Assembly (NCBI RefSeq): GCF_002117485.1
Contig: NZ_CP021030.1
Span: 499,001 to 563,000 of the forward strand
Length of the DNA stretch: 64,000 nt
Origin: Rhizobium sp. NXC14
GTDB taxonomy: Bacteria; Pseudomonadota; Alphaproteobacteria; Rhizobiales; Rhizobiaceae
Direction of reading: 5' to 3'
Part shown: one piece after another, positions 37,669 through 45,838 of the stretch
How the letters are laid out: the number at the start of each line of letters is the position of its first letter
Numbering within the stretch: position 1 is the stretch's first letter
Notes under the pieces: model-generated
Database searches by the model: none
What the model saw: the letters and a program-made list of their open reading frames with translations, nothing else
What the model was told of the DNA's origin: nothing
Made by a program: the position numbers and the translations under genes

Positions 37669-37831
37669 TTGCTTGATTGCAACGGCAGAAGACTGATATT
37701 TCACTGGTATCGCCAAGAGCGCGGCGATACCGACCGCGCCCCGCCGGCTCATTTCACATTGCAAAAAACGTCACCGCCTTCAGGAGTTCCTCCGAGGCTT
37801 TCGCGAACCTGTCTGCCGTGGAGACTGGAAT

Positions 37832-38467
37832 ATGACACAGCGCATCAATGCCCTTGGCGTCTGGAATACCAGCGCGACCCGCCATACGCCGATGGAAGAT
37901 GTGCAAGGTATCTTCTCCGGCAGTCTGATTGCCGCTCTCGGCATTTATGTGCTCGCCAGTGCCGGCCTTCTCACCGGCAGCACCGCCGGTGTCGCCTTCC
38001 TGCTGCACTATGCCTTCGGCGTCAATTTCGGCCTCGCCTTCTTCCTGCTCAACCTGCCGTTCTTCTATCTCTCGTGGAAGCGCCTCGGCATGGCCTTCAC
38101 GATCAAGACCTTCATTGCCATCGGCCTGTCCTCGGTGCTATCAGACGTGCAGTCGCGCTTCTTTTCGATTTCGAGCATCCACCCGGCCTGGGCTGCCCTT
38201 CTCGGCGGCCTGCTGCTCGGCTTCGGCCTGCTGGCGCTTTATCGCCACCGCGCCAGCCTCGGCGGCGTCGGCATTCTCGGCATCTACCTGCAAGAACGCT
38301 TCGGCATCCGCGCCGGCCTCGTCCAGCTCGCCATCGACATGTGCGTCCTCGCCGCCGCCTTCTTCGTCACCACGCCGTCCGTCGTCTTCTATTCGGTGCT
38401 CGGCGCCATTGTCCTCAACCTCTTCGTTGCCATCAACCACCGCGCCGATCGTTACATTGCGCTGTAG
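37832..38467 (+). CDS. YitT family membrane protein
   Basis: A 211-residue membrane protein with five to six helices, starting with MTQRINALGVWN and a first helix at about 30-50. It matches the YitT/DUF161 core, without the cytoplasmic DUF2179 domain of longer members. Function unknown. It is followed by a RIME copy. Confidence 0.82.
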   Translation: MTQRINALGVWNTSATRHTPMEDVQGIFSGSLIAALGIYVLASAGLLTGSTAGVAFLLHYAFGVNFGLAFFLLNLPFFYLSWKRLGMAFTIKTFIAIGLSSVLSDVQSRFFSISSIHPAWAALLGGLLLGFGLLALYRHRASLGGVGILGIYLQERFGIRAGLVQLAIDMCVLAAAFFVTTPSVVFYSVLGAIVLNLFVAINHRADRYIAL

Positions 38468-38474
38468 GGGTGGC

Positions 38475-38636
38475 TGCCCCCCTTATCCGTCTACGGGCAT
38501 CGACCGAGGCCGAACCACGGGTCTCGACCCGTCCTTCGGACCCCGCACGCGAGGCGAAGGGATATGCCGCGACCTCTCCGTTCTTCGCACACCTTTCACA
38601 GGGCACGTCCCCTCTCCCCGTAAAACGGTGAGAGGG
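38475..38636 (-). repeat. RIME-type intergenic repeat, copy D
   Basis: About 162 bases in the same orientation as copy C. It starts TGCCCCCCTTATCCGTCTAC, keeps the core GATATGCCGCGACCTCTCC and ends in the CTCCCCGTAAAACGGTGAGAG hairpin, but lacks the final GGTTAGGGTGAGGGGCA arm, so it is truncated or decayed. Confidence 0.78.
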
Positions 38637-38771
38637 GACGCGCCCTAATCGGGCATTCACCGATAACGGACTAACCTTACAAATCAGTAACCCATTCTAA
38701 ACAAATCGTAACTTGCCTCAGATCGTCCTCGGCGCGACACTCCTGTCGCGCCGGATTTGATGAGGTGAACC

Positions 38772-38939
38772 ATGTCAGATTTGGAAAAACTCGTAAGACG
38801 CCGCATGCAGGAAGAATACGCCAAGGGCGCTTCCGCAGAGGAAATTACCAAGGTCGTCCGCGACATATTCAACAGCATCGACCTCTCGGGCAGTGGGTCT
38901 GAAGCCGTTGCCGCGCGCGCCGCTGCCGATCGCGATTAA
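38772..38939 (+). CDS. Small hypothetical protein
   Basis: A 55-residue acidic/basic mixed protein with MSDLEKLVRRRMQEEYAKGA at the start, probably helical. It has a ribosome site (TGAGGTGAACC) and a downstream stem-loop (38951-38977), both of which support a real small gene. No function assigned. Confidence 0.6.
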   Translation: MSDLEKLVRRRMQEEYAKGASAEEITKVVRDIFNSIDLSGSGSEAVAARAAADRD

Positions 38940-38950
38940 CCTGATATTCG

Positions 38951-38977
38951 ACCGACCCGAGATCTTCGGGTCGGTTC
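38951..38977 (+). terminator. Stem-loop after the small gene
   Basis: ACCGACCCGA and TCGGGTCGGT pair over ten bases with a short loop (GATCT-like centre), ending in TTCCCGT. Strong stem but short T-run; it may end both the small gene and the convergent AhpD-like gene. Confidence 0.6.
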
Positions 38978-38990
38978 CCGTCAATATCGA

Positions 38991-39452
38991 TTACGCGGCT
39001 TTCGTCACCTGATCGATCGGGTGCTGTGAGCGGAAGCCGACGGCAAGCCGGTTCCAGATATTGATCGCGCCGATCGCCACCGTAATCTCGGTCATCTCCT
39101 TCTCGGAGAAATGCGCCTTCAGTGCCTCGTAGTCTGCGTCCGGCGCGCCTGTCTTGGCGATATTGGTCACAGCGTCGACCCATCCGAGCAGGGCCCTTTC
39201 GCGCGTGTCATAGACCGGCGATTCCCGCCAGACGCACATCAGGTTGATCCATTGTTCGCTGAGCCCGTCGTGGCGGGCTTCCTTCACATGCATATCGACG
39301 CAGTAGGCGCAGCCGTTTATCTGCGAGGCGCGCAGCTTGATCAAATGGATGAAGCGGCGCTCCAGTCCGGAAGACTGGACATATTGTTCGAGTGCGGCGA
39401 CCGCCTTGTAGGCATCGGGAGCGGCCTTGGCGAAGTTGAAACGCGGTTGCAT
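38991..39452 (-). CDS. AhpD-like carboxymuconolactone decarboxylase family protein
   Basis: A 153-residue alkylhydroperoxidase-like protein. The active-site motif is CAYCVDMH (Cys48, Cys51, His55), as in AhpD-type peroxidase partners. It probably acts on peroxides or electrophiles. It follows the Rrf2 regulator gene by 21 bases in the same direction, so it is likely controlled by it. Confidence 0.88.
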   Translation of the reverse strand: MQPRFNFAKAAPDAYKAVAALEQYVQSSGLERRFIHLIKLRASQINGCAYCVDMHVKEARHDGLSEQWINLMCVWRESPVYDTRERALLGWVDAVTNIAKTGAPDADYEALKAHFSEKEMTEITVAIGAINIWNRLAVGFRSQHPIDQVTKAA

Positions 39453-39473
39453 GTCTTTCTCCTTTGATATGGC

Positions 39474-39974
39474 TCAACGAGCCGTCTTGCGTTCATGGAT
39501 TTCAAGGAAGGCGCAGCCTCGGGCTGCGATCGATCCGTCGTCGAGGGCGGCGAGTTCGATGCCGAGATCGGCAATGCTGGTTTTGGCGAGTTCGGCCCGG
39601 TAGACCCGCTCGGCCCGGAGCATTGCCGCGCTGATGTTGCAGGGCTTGGAAAAGAAGTGGTCGGAGACCGGGTTCGGTCCGCGCTGGCGGATTTCGGCGC
39701 AGCGAAAGGCCGGGGCCGGTCCCTCCACAGCAAGCAATATGTCGAGCAGCGAAATCTCCGCCGGCGCCTTCGCCAGCCGATAGCCGCCCTTCGGCCCCGG
39801 CACCGTATCGAGGATGCCGGCGCCCGACAGTGCCTGCAGATGTTTGAGCAGATAGCTTGTCGACACGCCGTGGAATTCCGCCAGCGCAGCCGCCGAAAGG
39901 ACACCGCCTTCGGAGAGGCCGGAGAGCATGGCGACGCTGTGAATGGCCTGCTCGACTCCATCGCTCATTTTCAT
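39474..39974 (-). CDS. Rrf2-family transcriptional regulator
   Basis: A 166-residue winged-helix regulator (MKMSDGVEQAIHSVAMLSGL; recognition region LAEFHGVSTSYLLKHLQAL; wing PGPKGGYRLAKAP). Cysteines are present in 'FRCAEI', 'KPCNIS' and 'RGCAFL', but their spacing is not the compact IscR/NsrR cluster pattern, so an Fe-S cluster is uncertain. GAGGAG lies nine bases before the ATG at 39974, which decides the start. A palindrome at 39996-40012 upstream may be its operator. Confidence 0.85.
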   Translation of the reverse strand: MKMSDGVEQAIHSVAMLSGLSEGGVLSAAALAEFHGVSTSYLLKHLQALSGAGILDTVPGPKGGYRLAKAPAEISLLDILLAVEGPAPAFRCAEIRQRGPNPVSDHFFSKPCNISAAMLRAERVYRAELAKTSIADLGIELAALDDGSIAARGCAFLEIHERKTAR

Positions 39975-39995
39975 CGGTGTCATCTCCTCAATTCG

Positions 39996-40012
39996 TGGAT
40001 AAAAAATATCCA
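39996..40012. promoter_or_regulatory. Palindrome between Rrf2 gene and helicase gene
   Basis: TGGATA and TATCCA arms flank a short A-rich centre (TGGATAAAAAATATCCA). It lies 22 bases upstream of the Rrf2 start and next to the helicase frame start. A likely autoregulatory site; inferred from position. Confidence 0.6.
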
Positions 40013-42582
40013 TGATTCTCGCTTCTGTCAACTGCCCTTCTTTTTCGCCCGCTTTTCACTACCTTCAGGACGTGGACCAGATCGATTCCGAAGCCCGCGC
40101 CCTATTGCCTGAAGCCTTTGCCCGCTGGTTTGCGGAAAAGGGCTGGCGCCCTCGCGCCCATCAGTTGGAACTGCTGTCCCGCGCCGAGGCCGGTCAAAGC
40201 ACGCTGCTGATTGCGCCGACCGGCGCCGGCAAGACGCTCGCTGGCTTTCTGCCCTCGCTCACCGATCTCACCCGCCGCGGCAAAATTCCGCCCGGCTCCG
40301 CCTTCACCGGTATCCATACGCTCTACGTCTCGCCGCTGAAGGCGCTGGCGATCGATATCGAGCGCAACCTGATGAAGCCGGTCGAAGAGGTGGGCCTGCC
40401 CGTCACGATCGAAAACCGCACCGGCGATACGCCGATTGCCAAGCGCCAGCGCCAGAAGCTCAATCCGCCGGATATTCTGCTGACGACGCCGGAGCAGGTT
40501 GCCCTGCTTCTGGCGAACCGTGAGGCGGAGCGCTTCTTCAAGGACCTGAAATATGTGGTGCTCGACGAGCTTCATTCGCTCGTCACCTCCAAGCGCGGCC
40601 ATATGCTGTCGCTCGGCCTTGCGCGCCTTCGCCGCCTTGCCCCCGGCCTGAAGACCATCGGCCTGTCGGCGACCGTCGCCGAGCCGATGGACTTGCAGAA
40701 ATGGCTGGTCGCCCAGGAGGAGGGGAGGGAACATCACGCTGGTCTTGTCGTCGTCGAAGGCGGTGCCAAACCCAATATCTCGATCCTGTCGACCGAAGAG
40801 CGCATTCCTTGGGCCGGTCATGCCGCCCGCTATGCCATTCCCGATGTCTACAAGCAGCTCCTCGAACACCAGACGACGCTGCTGTTCGTCAATACCCGCA
40901 GCCAGGCCGAGATGCTGTTTCAGGAACTCTGGACGATCAATGACGACAACCTGCCGATCGCCCTCCACCACGGCTCTCTCGATGTCGCCCAGCGCCGCAA
41001 GGTCGAGGCGGCGATGGCCGAAAACCGCTTGCGCGCCGTCGTCGCCACCTCAACGCTCGATCTCGGCATCGACTGGGGCGATGTCGATCTCGTCATCCAT
41101 GTCGGAGCGCCGAAGGGCGCCTCACGCCTTGCCCAGCGCATCGGCCGCGCCAACCACCGCATGGACGAGCCTTCGAAGGCGATCCTCGTGCCGGCCAATC
41201 GCTTTGAAGTCATGGAGTGCCAGGCAGCCCTCGACGCCAATTATATCGGCGCCCAGGACACGCCGCCCGTCGGCCGCGGCGCTCTCGACGTGCTCGCCCA
41301 GCACGTACTCGGCATGGCCTGCGCCGAACCCTTCGACATGCTGGAGCTCTATCACGAGGTCACCAGCGCCTCGCCCTATGCCGATCTTAGCTGGGAGACC
41401 TTCGAGCGCGTCGTCGATTTCGTCGCGACCGGCGGTTATGCGCTTAGGACCTACGAGCGTTACGCTCGCATCCGCAAGACCAAGGAGGGCCGCTGGCGCG
41501 TCTCCAATCCGGCGGTCGCCCAGCAATACCGCCTCAACCTCGGCACCATCGTCGAAAGCCCGATGCTGAACATCCGCATGGTCAAGCGCGGCGAGGGCGG
41601 CCGGCTCGGTCGCGGCGGCGCCACGCTGGGCAAGGTCGAGGAATATTTCCTCGAGCAATTGTCGCCGGGCGACACATTCGTGTTTTCGGGCAAGGTGCTG
41701 CGTTTCGAAGGCATACGCGAAAATGAATGCCTGGCGTCGCAGGCCTTTTCGCTCGATCCGAAGATCCCCGCCTATAATGGCGGCAAGTTTCCGCTGTCGA
41801 CCTATCTCGCCGAGCAGGTGCGGGCGATGATCGCCGATCCCGATCGCTGGCGCCACCTGCCGGATCAGGTGCGCGACTGGCTGTCGCTGCAGACCGACAA
41901 GTCGATGCTGCCGAAGCGCGACGAGTTCCTGATCGAAACCTTCCCGCGCGGCAGCCGCGGCTATATGGTCGCCTATCCCTTCGAAGGCCGTCTCGCCCAC
42001 CAGACTCTCGGCATGCTGCTGACCCGCCGGCTGGAGCGAGCGGGCGCCAAGCCGCTCGGCTTCGTCGCCACCGATTATTCGCTCGCCGTCTGGGGTCTCG
42101 AGGATATGGGGCTGATGATCGCCAATGGCCGGCTCAACCTCTCCGATCTCTTCGATGAGGATATGCTCGGCGACGATCTCGAGGCCTGGCTCGCCGAATC
42201 CTTCTTGTTGAAACGCACCTTCCGCAATTGCGCCGTGATTGCCGGCTTGATCGAGCGCCGCCATCCGGGCAAGGAAAAGAGCGGCCGCCAGATCACCGTC
42301 TCGGCCGACCTGATCTATGACGTGCTGCGCAGCCATGAGCCGGATCACATCCTGCTGCAGGCAACGCGCCAGGATGCGGCGACGGGGCTTTTGGATATAA
42401 GCCGTCTTGGCGATATGCTGATGCGAATCAGGGGCCACATCACCCACCGCCCGCTCGACCATATTTCCCCGCTCGCCGTGCCGGTGATGCTGGAAATCGG
42501 CCGCGAGGCGGTACCGGGCGAGGCCCATGATGCGCTATTGGCCGAGGCGGCGGACGATCTGATCGCCGAAGCTCTGGCATGA
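40012..42582 (+). CDS. Ligase-associated DEXH-box helicase (Lhr-type)
   Basis: An 856-residue superfamily-2 helicase. Walker A APTGAGKT is at 68-75, DEXH box DELH at about 185-188, 'GLSATVAEP' is motif III and 'QRIGRANHRMDEPSKAI' motif VI. The winged-helix/C-terminal DUF4910-like region completes the Lhr-core family. It works in a predicted DNA-damage response with the PdeM nuclease, whose gene overlaps its stop by four bases. The first 20 residues are poorly conserved; a GTG at 40072 is a good alternative start. Confidence 0.93.
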   Translation: MILASVNCPSFSPAFHYLQDVDQIDSEARALLPEAFARWFAEKGWRPRAHQLELLSRAEAGQSTLLIAPTGAGKTLAGFLPSLTDLTRRGKIPPGSAFTGIHTLYVSPLKALAIDIERNLMKPVEEVGLPVTIENRTGDTPIAKRQRQKLNPPDILLTTPEQVALLLANREAERFFKDLKYVVLDELHSLVTSKRGHMLSLGLARLRRLAPGLKTIGLSATVAEPMDLQKWLVAQEEGREHHAGLVVVEGGAKPNISILSTEERIPWAGHAARYAIPDVYKQLLEHQTTLLFVNTRSQAEMLFQELWTINDDNLPIALHHGSLDVAQRRKVEAAMAENRLRAVVATSTLDLGIDWGDVDLVIHVGAPKGASRLAQRIGRANHRMDEPSKAILVPANRFEVMECQAALDANYIGAQDTPPVGRGALDVLAQHVLGMACAEPFDMLELYHEVTSASPYADLSWETFERVVDFVATGGYALRTYERYARIRKTKEGRWRVSNPAVAQQYRLNLGTIVESPMLNIRMVKRGEGGRLGRGGATLGKVEEYFLEQLSPGDTFVFSGKVLRFEGIRENECLASQAFSLDPKIPAYNGGKFPLSTYLAEQVRAMIADPDRWRHLPDQVRDWLSLQTDKSMLPKRDEFLIETFPRGSRGYMVAYPFEGRLAHQTLGMLLTRRLERAGAKPLGFVATDYSLAVWGLEDMGLMIANGRLNLSDLFDEDMLGDDLEAWLAESFLLKRTFRNCAVIAGLIERRHPGKEKSGRQITVSADLIYDVLRSHEPDHILLQATRQDAATGLLDISRLGDMLMRIRGHITHRPLDHISPLAVPVMLEIGREAVPGEAHDALLAEAADDLIAEALA

Positions 42583-43334
42583 TGATGACTGGGAAAAATA
42601 CGATTGTGATGAACCGCCTGGCGCTGGCGCGCGACATTTCCGGATTGGCTGCGATCCCCGGCATCGAGACATCGGTGAACGGCATTGCCGCCGTCTGCGA
42701 TCCGCTCGGCGCCCTCTATCTGCCGGATGCCGGACTGCTCGTCGTCTCCGACCTGCATCTCGAAAAAGGCGCAGCATTCGCCCGCCGTGGCATGATGCTG
42801 CCGCCCTATGACACGCTGGCGACGCTGACCGTGCTTGCCGCCGTCATTTCCCGCTATGATCCGAAGCTCGTCATCTCGCTCGGCGACAATTTTCACGACC
42901 GCATCGGTTCGAAGCATCTGCCGGAAAATTTTCGCGCGCTGATCGTCGGTATGGCGCGCGGCCGCGAATGGATCTGGATCAACGGCAACCATGATCCCGA
43001 CGGCATCGTCGATCTGCCCGGCGCTTGCGCCGACGAGGTGCATTATGCCGGCCTGACCTTCCGCCACGAGCCGAGGAACGGCTTGCAGAGCGGCGAAATC
43101 GCCGGCCACCTGCATCCTTCGGCGACCGTGCGCCGGCGCGAACGATCAATCCGCCGCCCCTGTTTCGCCACGGACGGCGCTCGCCTCCTGATGCCGGCCT
43201 TTGGGGTGATGAGCGGCGGCCTCGATCTCGGCCATCAGGCGATGAAGGGCTTGTTCGAAAAGGAATCGCTGATCGCGCATCTGTTGGGACGCGATCGGAT
43301 CTATTCGGTCAGGTATGGGAATTTGCGGGGGTAG
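42579..43334 (+). CDS. pdeM: Ligase-associated DNA damage response endonuclease PdeM
   Basis: A 251-residue calcineurin-type metallophosphoesterase. All metal motifs are present: SDLHLEKG (57-64), GDNFHD, GNHDPDG and GHLHPS. PdeM is encoded with an Lhr-type helicase, and in many genomes also with an ATP-dependent ligase and an exonuclease; the last two are absent here. ATG at 42579 overlaps the helicase stop; a later start at 42609 (MNRLALARDI) is possible. Confidence 0.92.
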   Translation: MMMTGKNTIVMNRLALARDISGLAAIPGIETSVNGIAAVCDPLGALYLPDAGLLVVSDLHLEKGAAFARRGMMLPPYDTLATLTVLAAVISRYDPKLVISLGDNFHDRIGSKHLPENFRALIVGMARGREWIWINGNHDPDGIVDLPGACADEVHYAGLTFRHEPRNGLQSGEIAGHLHPSATVRRRERSIRRPCFATDGARLLMPAFGVMSGGLDLGHQAMKGLFEKESLIAHLLGRDRIYSVRYGNLRG

Positions 43335-43385
43335 CGTCTGTCCTCGATGTGTGCCGTGGGGGTGCCACACTGCACGCCTTTGAAC

Positions 43386-43967
43386 TTAATCACACCCCTG
43401 CAATTGCTGCTGATACGTCCCCGCCATTCGCGCGAACTTCTGCGCCGTCTGCTGCAATTGCCCGTTCGAGCGCCAGTCGCCGCGTTTATATCCCGTCGGC
43501 CCCGAATAATAGGCGAGATAGAGATTATAGGCATCGCTGAGCGGAATACCGGTCTCCACACTGTTCTGGTAATGATACCAGCCGATGAAATCGATCGCGT
43601 CGGCGAAGTTCGTGCGCCGCGCCGCCCAGTTCCCCGTCTGCGACTGATAGTGATCCCATGTCCCGTCGAGCGCTTGCGAATAGCCGTAGGCGGTCGAAGG
43701 CCGGGTCCAGGGAATGAAGCCGAAGAGCTTGGTGCGCGGCGGCCGCGCGTAGGGCTGGAAACCCGATTCGGTGTACATCGTCGCCATCAGGATCGGCACG
43801 GGCACGCCGTATTTCTTCTCCGTCCGCTCTGCCGCCCTCTGCCAGCTGGAGAAAAGACCTTCGCGCTGATCGAAGACGGCGCAGATGTTCCTCGTCTGCT
43901 TCGGCGCCGTCGCGCAGCCGGCAAGCAGCGCGAGACCCACGGCGGTCAGAACGATACGAGTACGCAT
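43386..43967 (-). CDS. Lysozyme-fold (SLT-like) lipoprotein
   Basis: A 193-residue lipoprotein (lipobox LLAGC, Cys18) with a lytic-transglycosylase-like fold. The likely catalytic Glu67 lies in MYTESGF, and 'STAYGYSQALDGTWDHYQ' and 'YNLYLAYYSGPTGYKRG' match SLT motifs II and III. It should cut peptidoglycan from the outer-membrane side. No secretion-system genes are adjacent. Confidence 0.87.
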   Translation of the reverse strand: MRTRIVLTAVGLALLAGCATAPKQTRNICAVFDQREGLFSSWQRAAERTEKKYGVPVPILMATMYTESGFQPYARPPRTKLFGFIPWTRPSTAYGYSQALDGTWDHYQSQTGNWAARRTNFADAIDFIGWYHYQNSVETGIPLSDAYNLYLAYYSGPTGYKRGDWRSNGQLQQTAQKFARMAGTYQQQLQGCD

Positions 43968-44061
43968 GACAGAACCTCTCGTTTCCGAGAGATTACTAAC
44001 TCGTAAATGTTAAAAACCGGTTTTTAGTCGAATACGAGCTTTTCTGAGGGGGCTATTATGA

Positions 44062-44113
44062 AAACCCCTCCCCAACCCTCCCCCTGTTGGGGGGTTGGGG
44101 AGGGGTCTTTTTC
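44062..44113 (+). repeat. Palindromic repeat / possible terminator
   Basis: CCCCTCCCCAACC..GGTTGGGGAGGGG forms a stem of about 13 bases with inner CCCCC/GGGGG pairing, followed by TCTTTTT. It resembles the GGGGAGGGG repeats at 47.8, 54.8 and 56.2 kb. It lies between the lipoprotein start and the 3' end of the DHFR-like gene, so it could end antisense transcription. Confidence 0.65.
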
Positions 44114-44139
44114 AGGAACTAGACAGCCATGACCCACCG

Positions 44140-44697
44140 CTACGCCCTGACCGGCTCATAACGCAGGATCACCGCGCCACTTTGCGTGGTCGAGGATTCA
44201 ATAAGCCTCAGCGGCACCTGGGCCTCGGTCGGCTTGAAGAGCGGATTGCCGCCGCCGAGAATGACCGGCACCACGCAAACCCTGATCTCATCGATAAGGC
44301 CCGCGTTCAGCAGGCTATCGGCAAGCACGGCGCTGCCGAAGATGAAGATCGTCTTGCCGTCCTCCTGCTTCAGCCTCGTCAATTCGGGGATCGGATCGCT
44401 GACAATGCGGGCATTGTTCCAGCCAGGATCGGTCATTGTTCGAGAGACGGCGATCTTGGCGATGCCGTTCATATAGACCTTGATCTTGTCTTCGTCCTCG
44501 GCAGTCGGCCAGTAGGCGGCCATGCCCTCATAGGTCTTGCGGCCGAAGACCAGGAGGTCACCTTCCTCGCCGAACTGCTCGGCATAGCGCTTGAGCTCCG
44601 GTCCCCAGGCTAGATTGTGGAAGTCGATCTCCCACGGTTTCGTTCCCTCGAAATAGCCATCGAGCGTCATCAGGTTCCAGACGACAAGCTTCCGCAT
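44140..44697 (-). CDS. Dihydrofolate reductase family protein (RibD C-terminal type)
   Basis: A 185-residue protein with a DHFR/RibD reductase fold: 'LVVWNLMTLDGYFEG', 'LLVFGRKTYEGMAAYWPT', and 'IFGSAVLADSLLNAGLIDEI'. Such proteins (YwjB/YyaP type) are NADPH-dependent reductases of unknown substrate. Divergent from a TetR gene with two operator-like palindromes in between, so it is a probable target of that regulator. Confidence 0.86.
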   Translation of the reverse strand: MRKLVVWNLMTLDGYFEGTKPWEIDFHNLAWGPELKRYAEQFGEEGDLLVFGRKTYEGMAAYWPTAEDEDKIKVYMNGIAKIAVSRTMTDPGWNNARIVSDPIPELTRLKQEDGKTIFIFGSAVLADSLLNAGLIDEIRVCVVPVILGGGNPLFKPTEAQVPLRLIESSTTQSGAVILRYEPVRA

Positions 44698-44826
44698 TTC
44701 ATCCTCCTCAAGTGAAAACCGCTTTTAATAAGCAACTGGTTCACAGTAATTCAACTGATTGCGATAGGCAAGCGGTCCTGGAGGCGAAGGGGGCCGCCGA
44801 CAAGAAGTTTCGGCGCTTGACTCTTC

Positions 44827-44863
44827 TAGGTCAATTGTCCTAATTCCTAGGTCAATTGACCTA
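44827..44863. promoter_or_regulatory. Twin palindromic operators of the TetR gene
   Basis: TAGGTCAATTGTCCTA (44827-44842) and TAGGTCAATTGACCTA (44848-44863) lie 21 bases apart centre to centre, two helical turns. The second is perfect. They sit 31 bases before the TetR start and 130 bases upstream of the divergent reductase gene. Confidence 0.8.
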
Positions 44864-44893
44864 CGAATCGTAGCTTTGCGGACAGAAGGGAGA

Positions 44894-45508
44894 ATGAAAA
44901 TGGTCGCTGCGGCCACCCGGCAGCAAATTGTCGAAGCAGCCGACAGGCTTTTCTACGAGAGAGGCTTTGAAGCAACGTCCTTTGCCGACATTGCGGGTAC
45001 AGTCGGACTCTCGCGAGGCAATTTTTATTATCACTTCAAGACGAAGGACGAGCTTCTCGATGCGGTGATCACCCATCGCCTCCTCAAAACCAGGTCAATG
45101 CTCGATCAGTGGGAAGCACAGGCCGAGGCACCTGACGAGCGTATTCTCAGCTTCGTCAATCTCCTCATCGTGAATCAGTCGAAAATCATGGCCCACGGTT
45201 GCCCGGTCGGCACGCTTTGCGCCGAACTCGCCAAGCTCGATCACATTGCCAAGAGCCGTGCTGCCGAACTTTTCGATCTGTTTCGCCATTGGCTCTCACG
45301 TCAATTCAGTGAGCTTGGCCGCGAGGCTGAAGCCGATGCGCTTGCCATGCGCATTCTGATGCGGAGCCAAGGTGTTGCGACGCTTGCGGCCGCCTATCGC
45401 GACGAAATCTTTGTTCAAAACGAGGTGGAAAATATGCGCGCGTGGCTGGCGGAGCAGCGGCCAGAAACACCCGCCTTTCCCGACACCCTTTCACGACAGC
45501 ATTCCTGA
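44894..45508 (+). CDS. TetR-family transcriptional regulator
   Basis: A 204-residue repressor. The HTH is 'TSFADIAGTVGLSRGNFYYH' followed by FKTKDEL. The C-terminal ligand domain has cysteines in 'HGCPVGTLCAELAK', typical of the YxaF/NemR-like TetR_C group that senses electrophiles. Start at ATG 44894 after GAAGGGAG; an in-frame TTG at 44876 is rejected. The YciI gene follows after 12 bases, and two palindromes lie upstream. Confidence 0.9.
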   Translation: MKMVAAATRQQIVEAADRLFYERGFEATSFADIAGTVGLSRGNFYYHFKTKDELLDAVITHRLLKTRSMLDQWEAQAEAPDERILSFVNLLIVNQSKIMAHGCPVGTLCAELAKLDHIAKSRAAELFDLFRHWLSRQFSELGREAEADALAMRILMRSQGVATLAAAYRDEIFVQNEVENMRAWLAEQRPETPAFPDTLSRQHS

Positions 45509-45520
45509 AGGAGACACTGC

Positions 45521-45808
45521 ATGTTTTTCATTACTCTGAAATTTTCTGAAAGCAGGGCCAAAGCACCGGTTCTGATGGAAGCGCATAATGACTGGCTCAA
45601 ACGAGGCTTCGACGACGGGATTTTTCTTCTCGCCGGCGGCCTTCAGCCGAGCGCAGGTGGAGCAGTCGTCGCTCACAACACCTCGCGCGCCGAACTCGAA
45701 ACCAGGATTCAGCAGGATCCTTTCGTAGCGGAAGGCGTCGTCAGCGCCGATATTCTGGAAATTGCCCCCGCTCGCGTCGACGAGCGGCTCGCCTTCCTGA
45801 AGACATGA
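45521..45808 (+). CDS. YciI family protein
   Basis: A 95-residue ferredoxin-like protein of the YCII family. The His-Asp pair in AHNDWLKRG and 'DPFVAEGVVSADILEI' is conserved. Members are small muconolactone-isomerase-like enzymes, mostly uncharacterised. It is in one operon with the TetR gene upstream. Confidence 0.88.
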   Translation: MFFITLKFSESRAKAPVLMEAHNDWLKRGFDDGIFLLAGGLQPSAGGAVVAHNTSRAELETRIQQDPFVAEGVVSADILEIAPARVDERLAFLKT

Positions 45809-45838
45809 GACACGAGCGCGACGGTTCGCGGCGCCGGA

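Noticed and set aside
44062..44113. Anti-Shine-Dalgarno-rich small RNA
   Set aside because: The CCTCCCC motifs resemble some rhizobial small RNAs, but the sequence is a simple palindrome of a repeat family and no promoter was seen.
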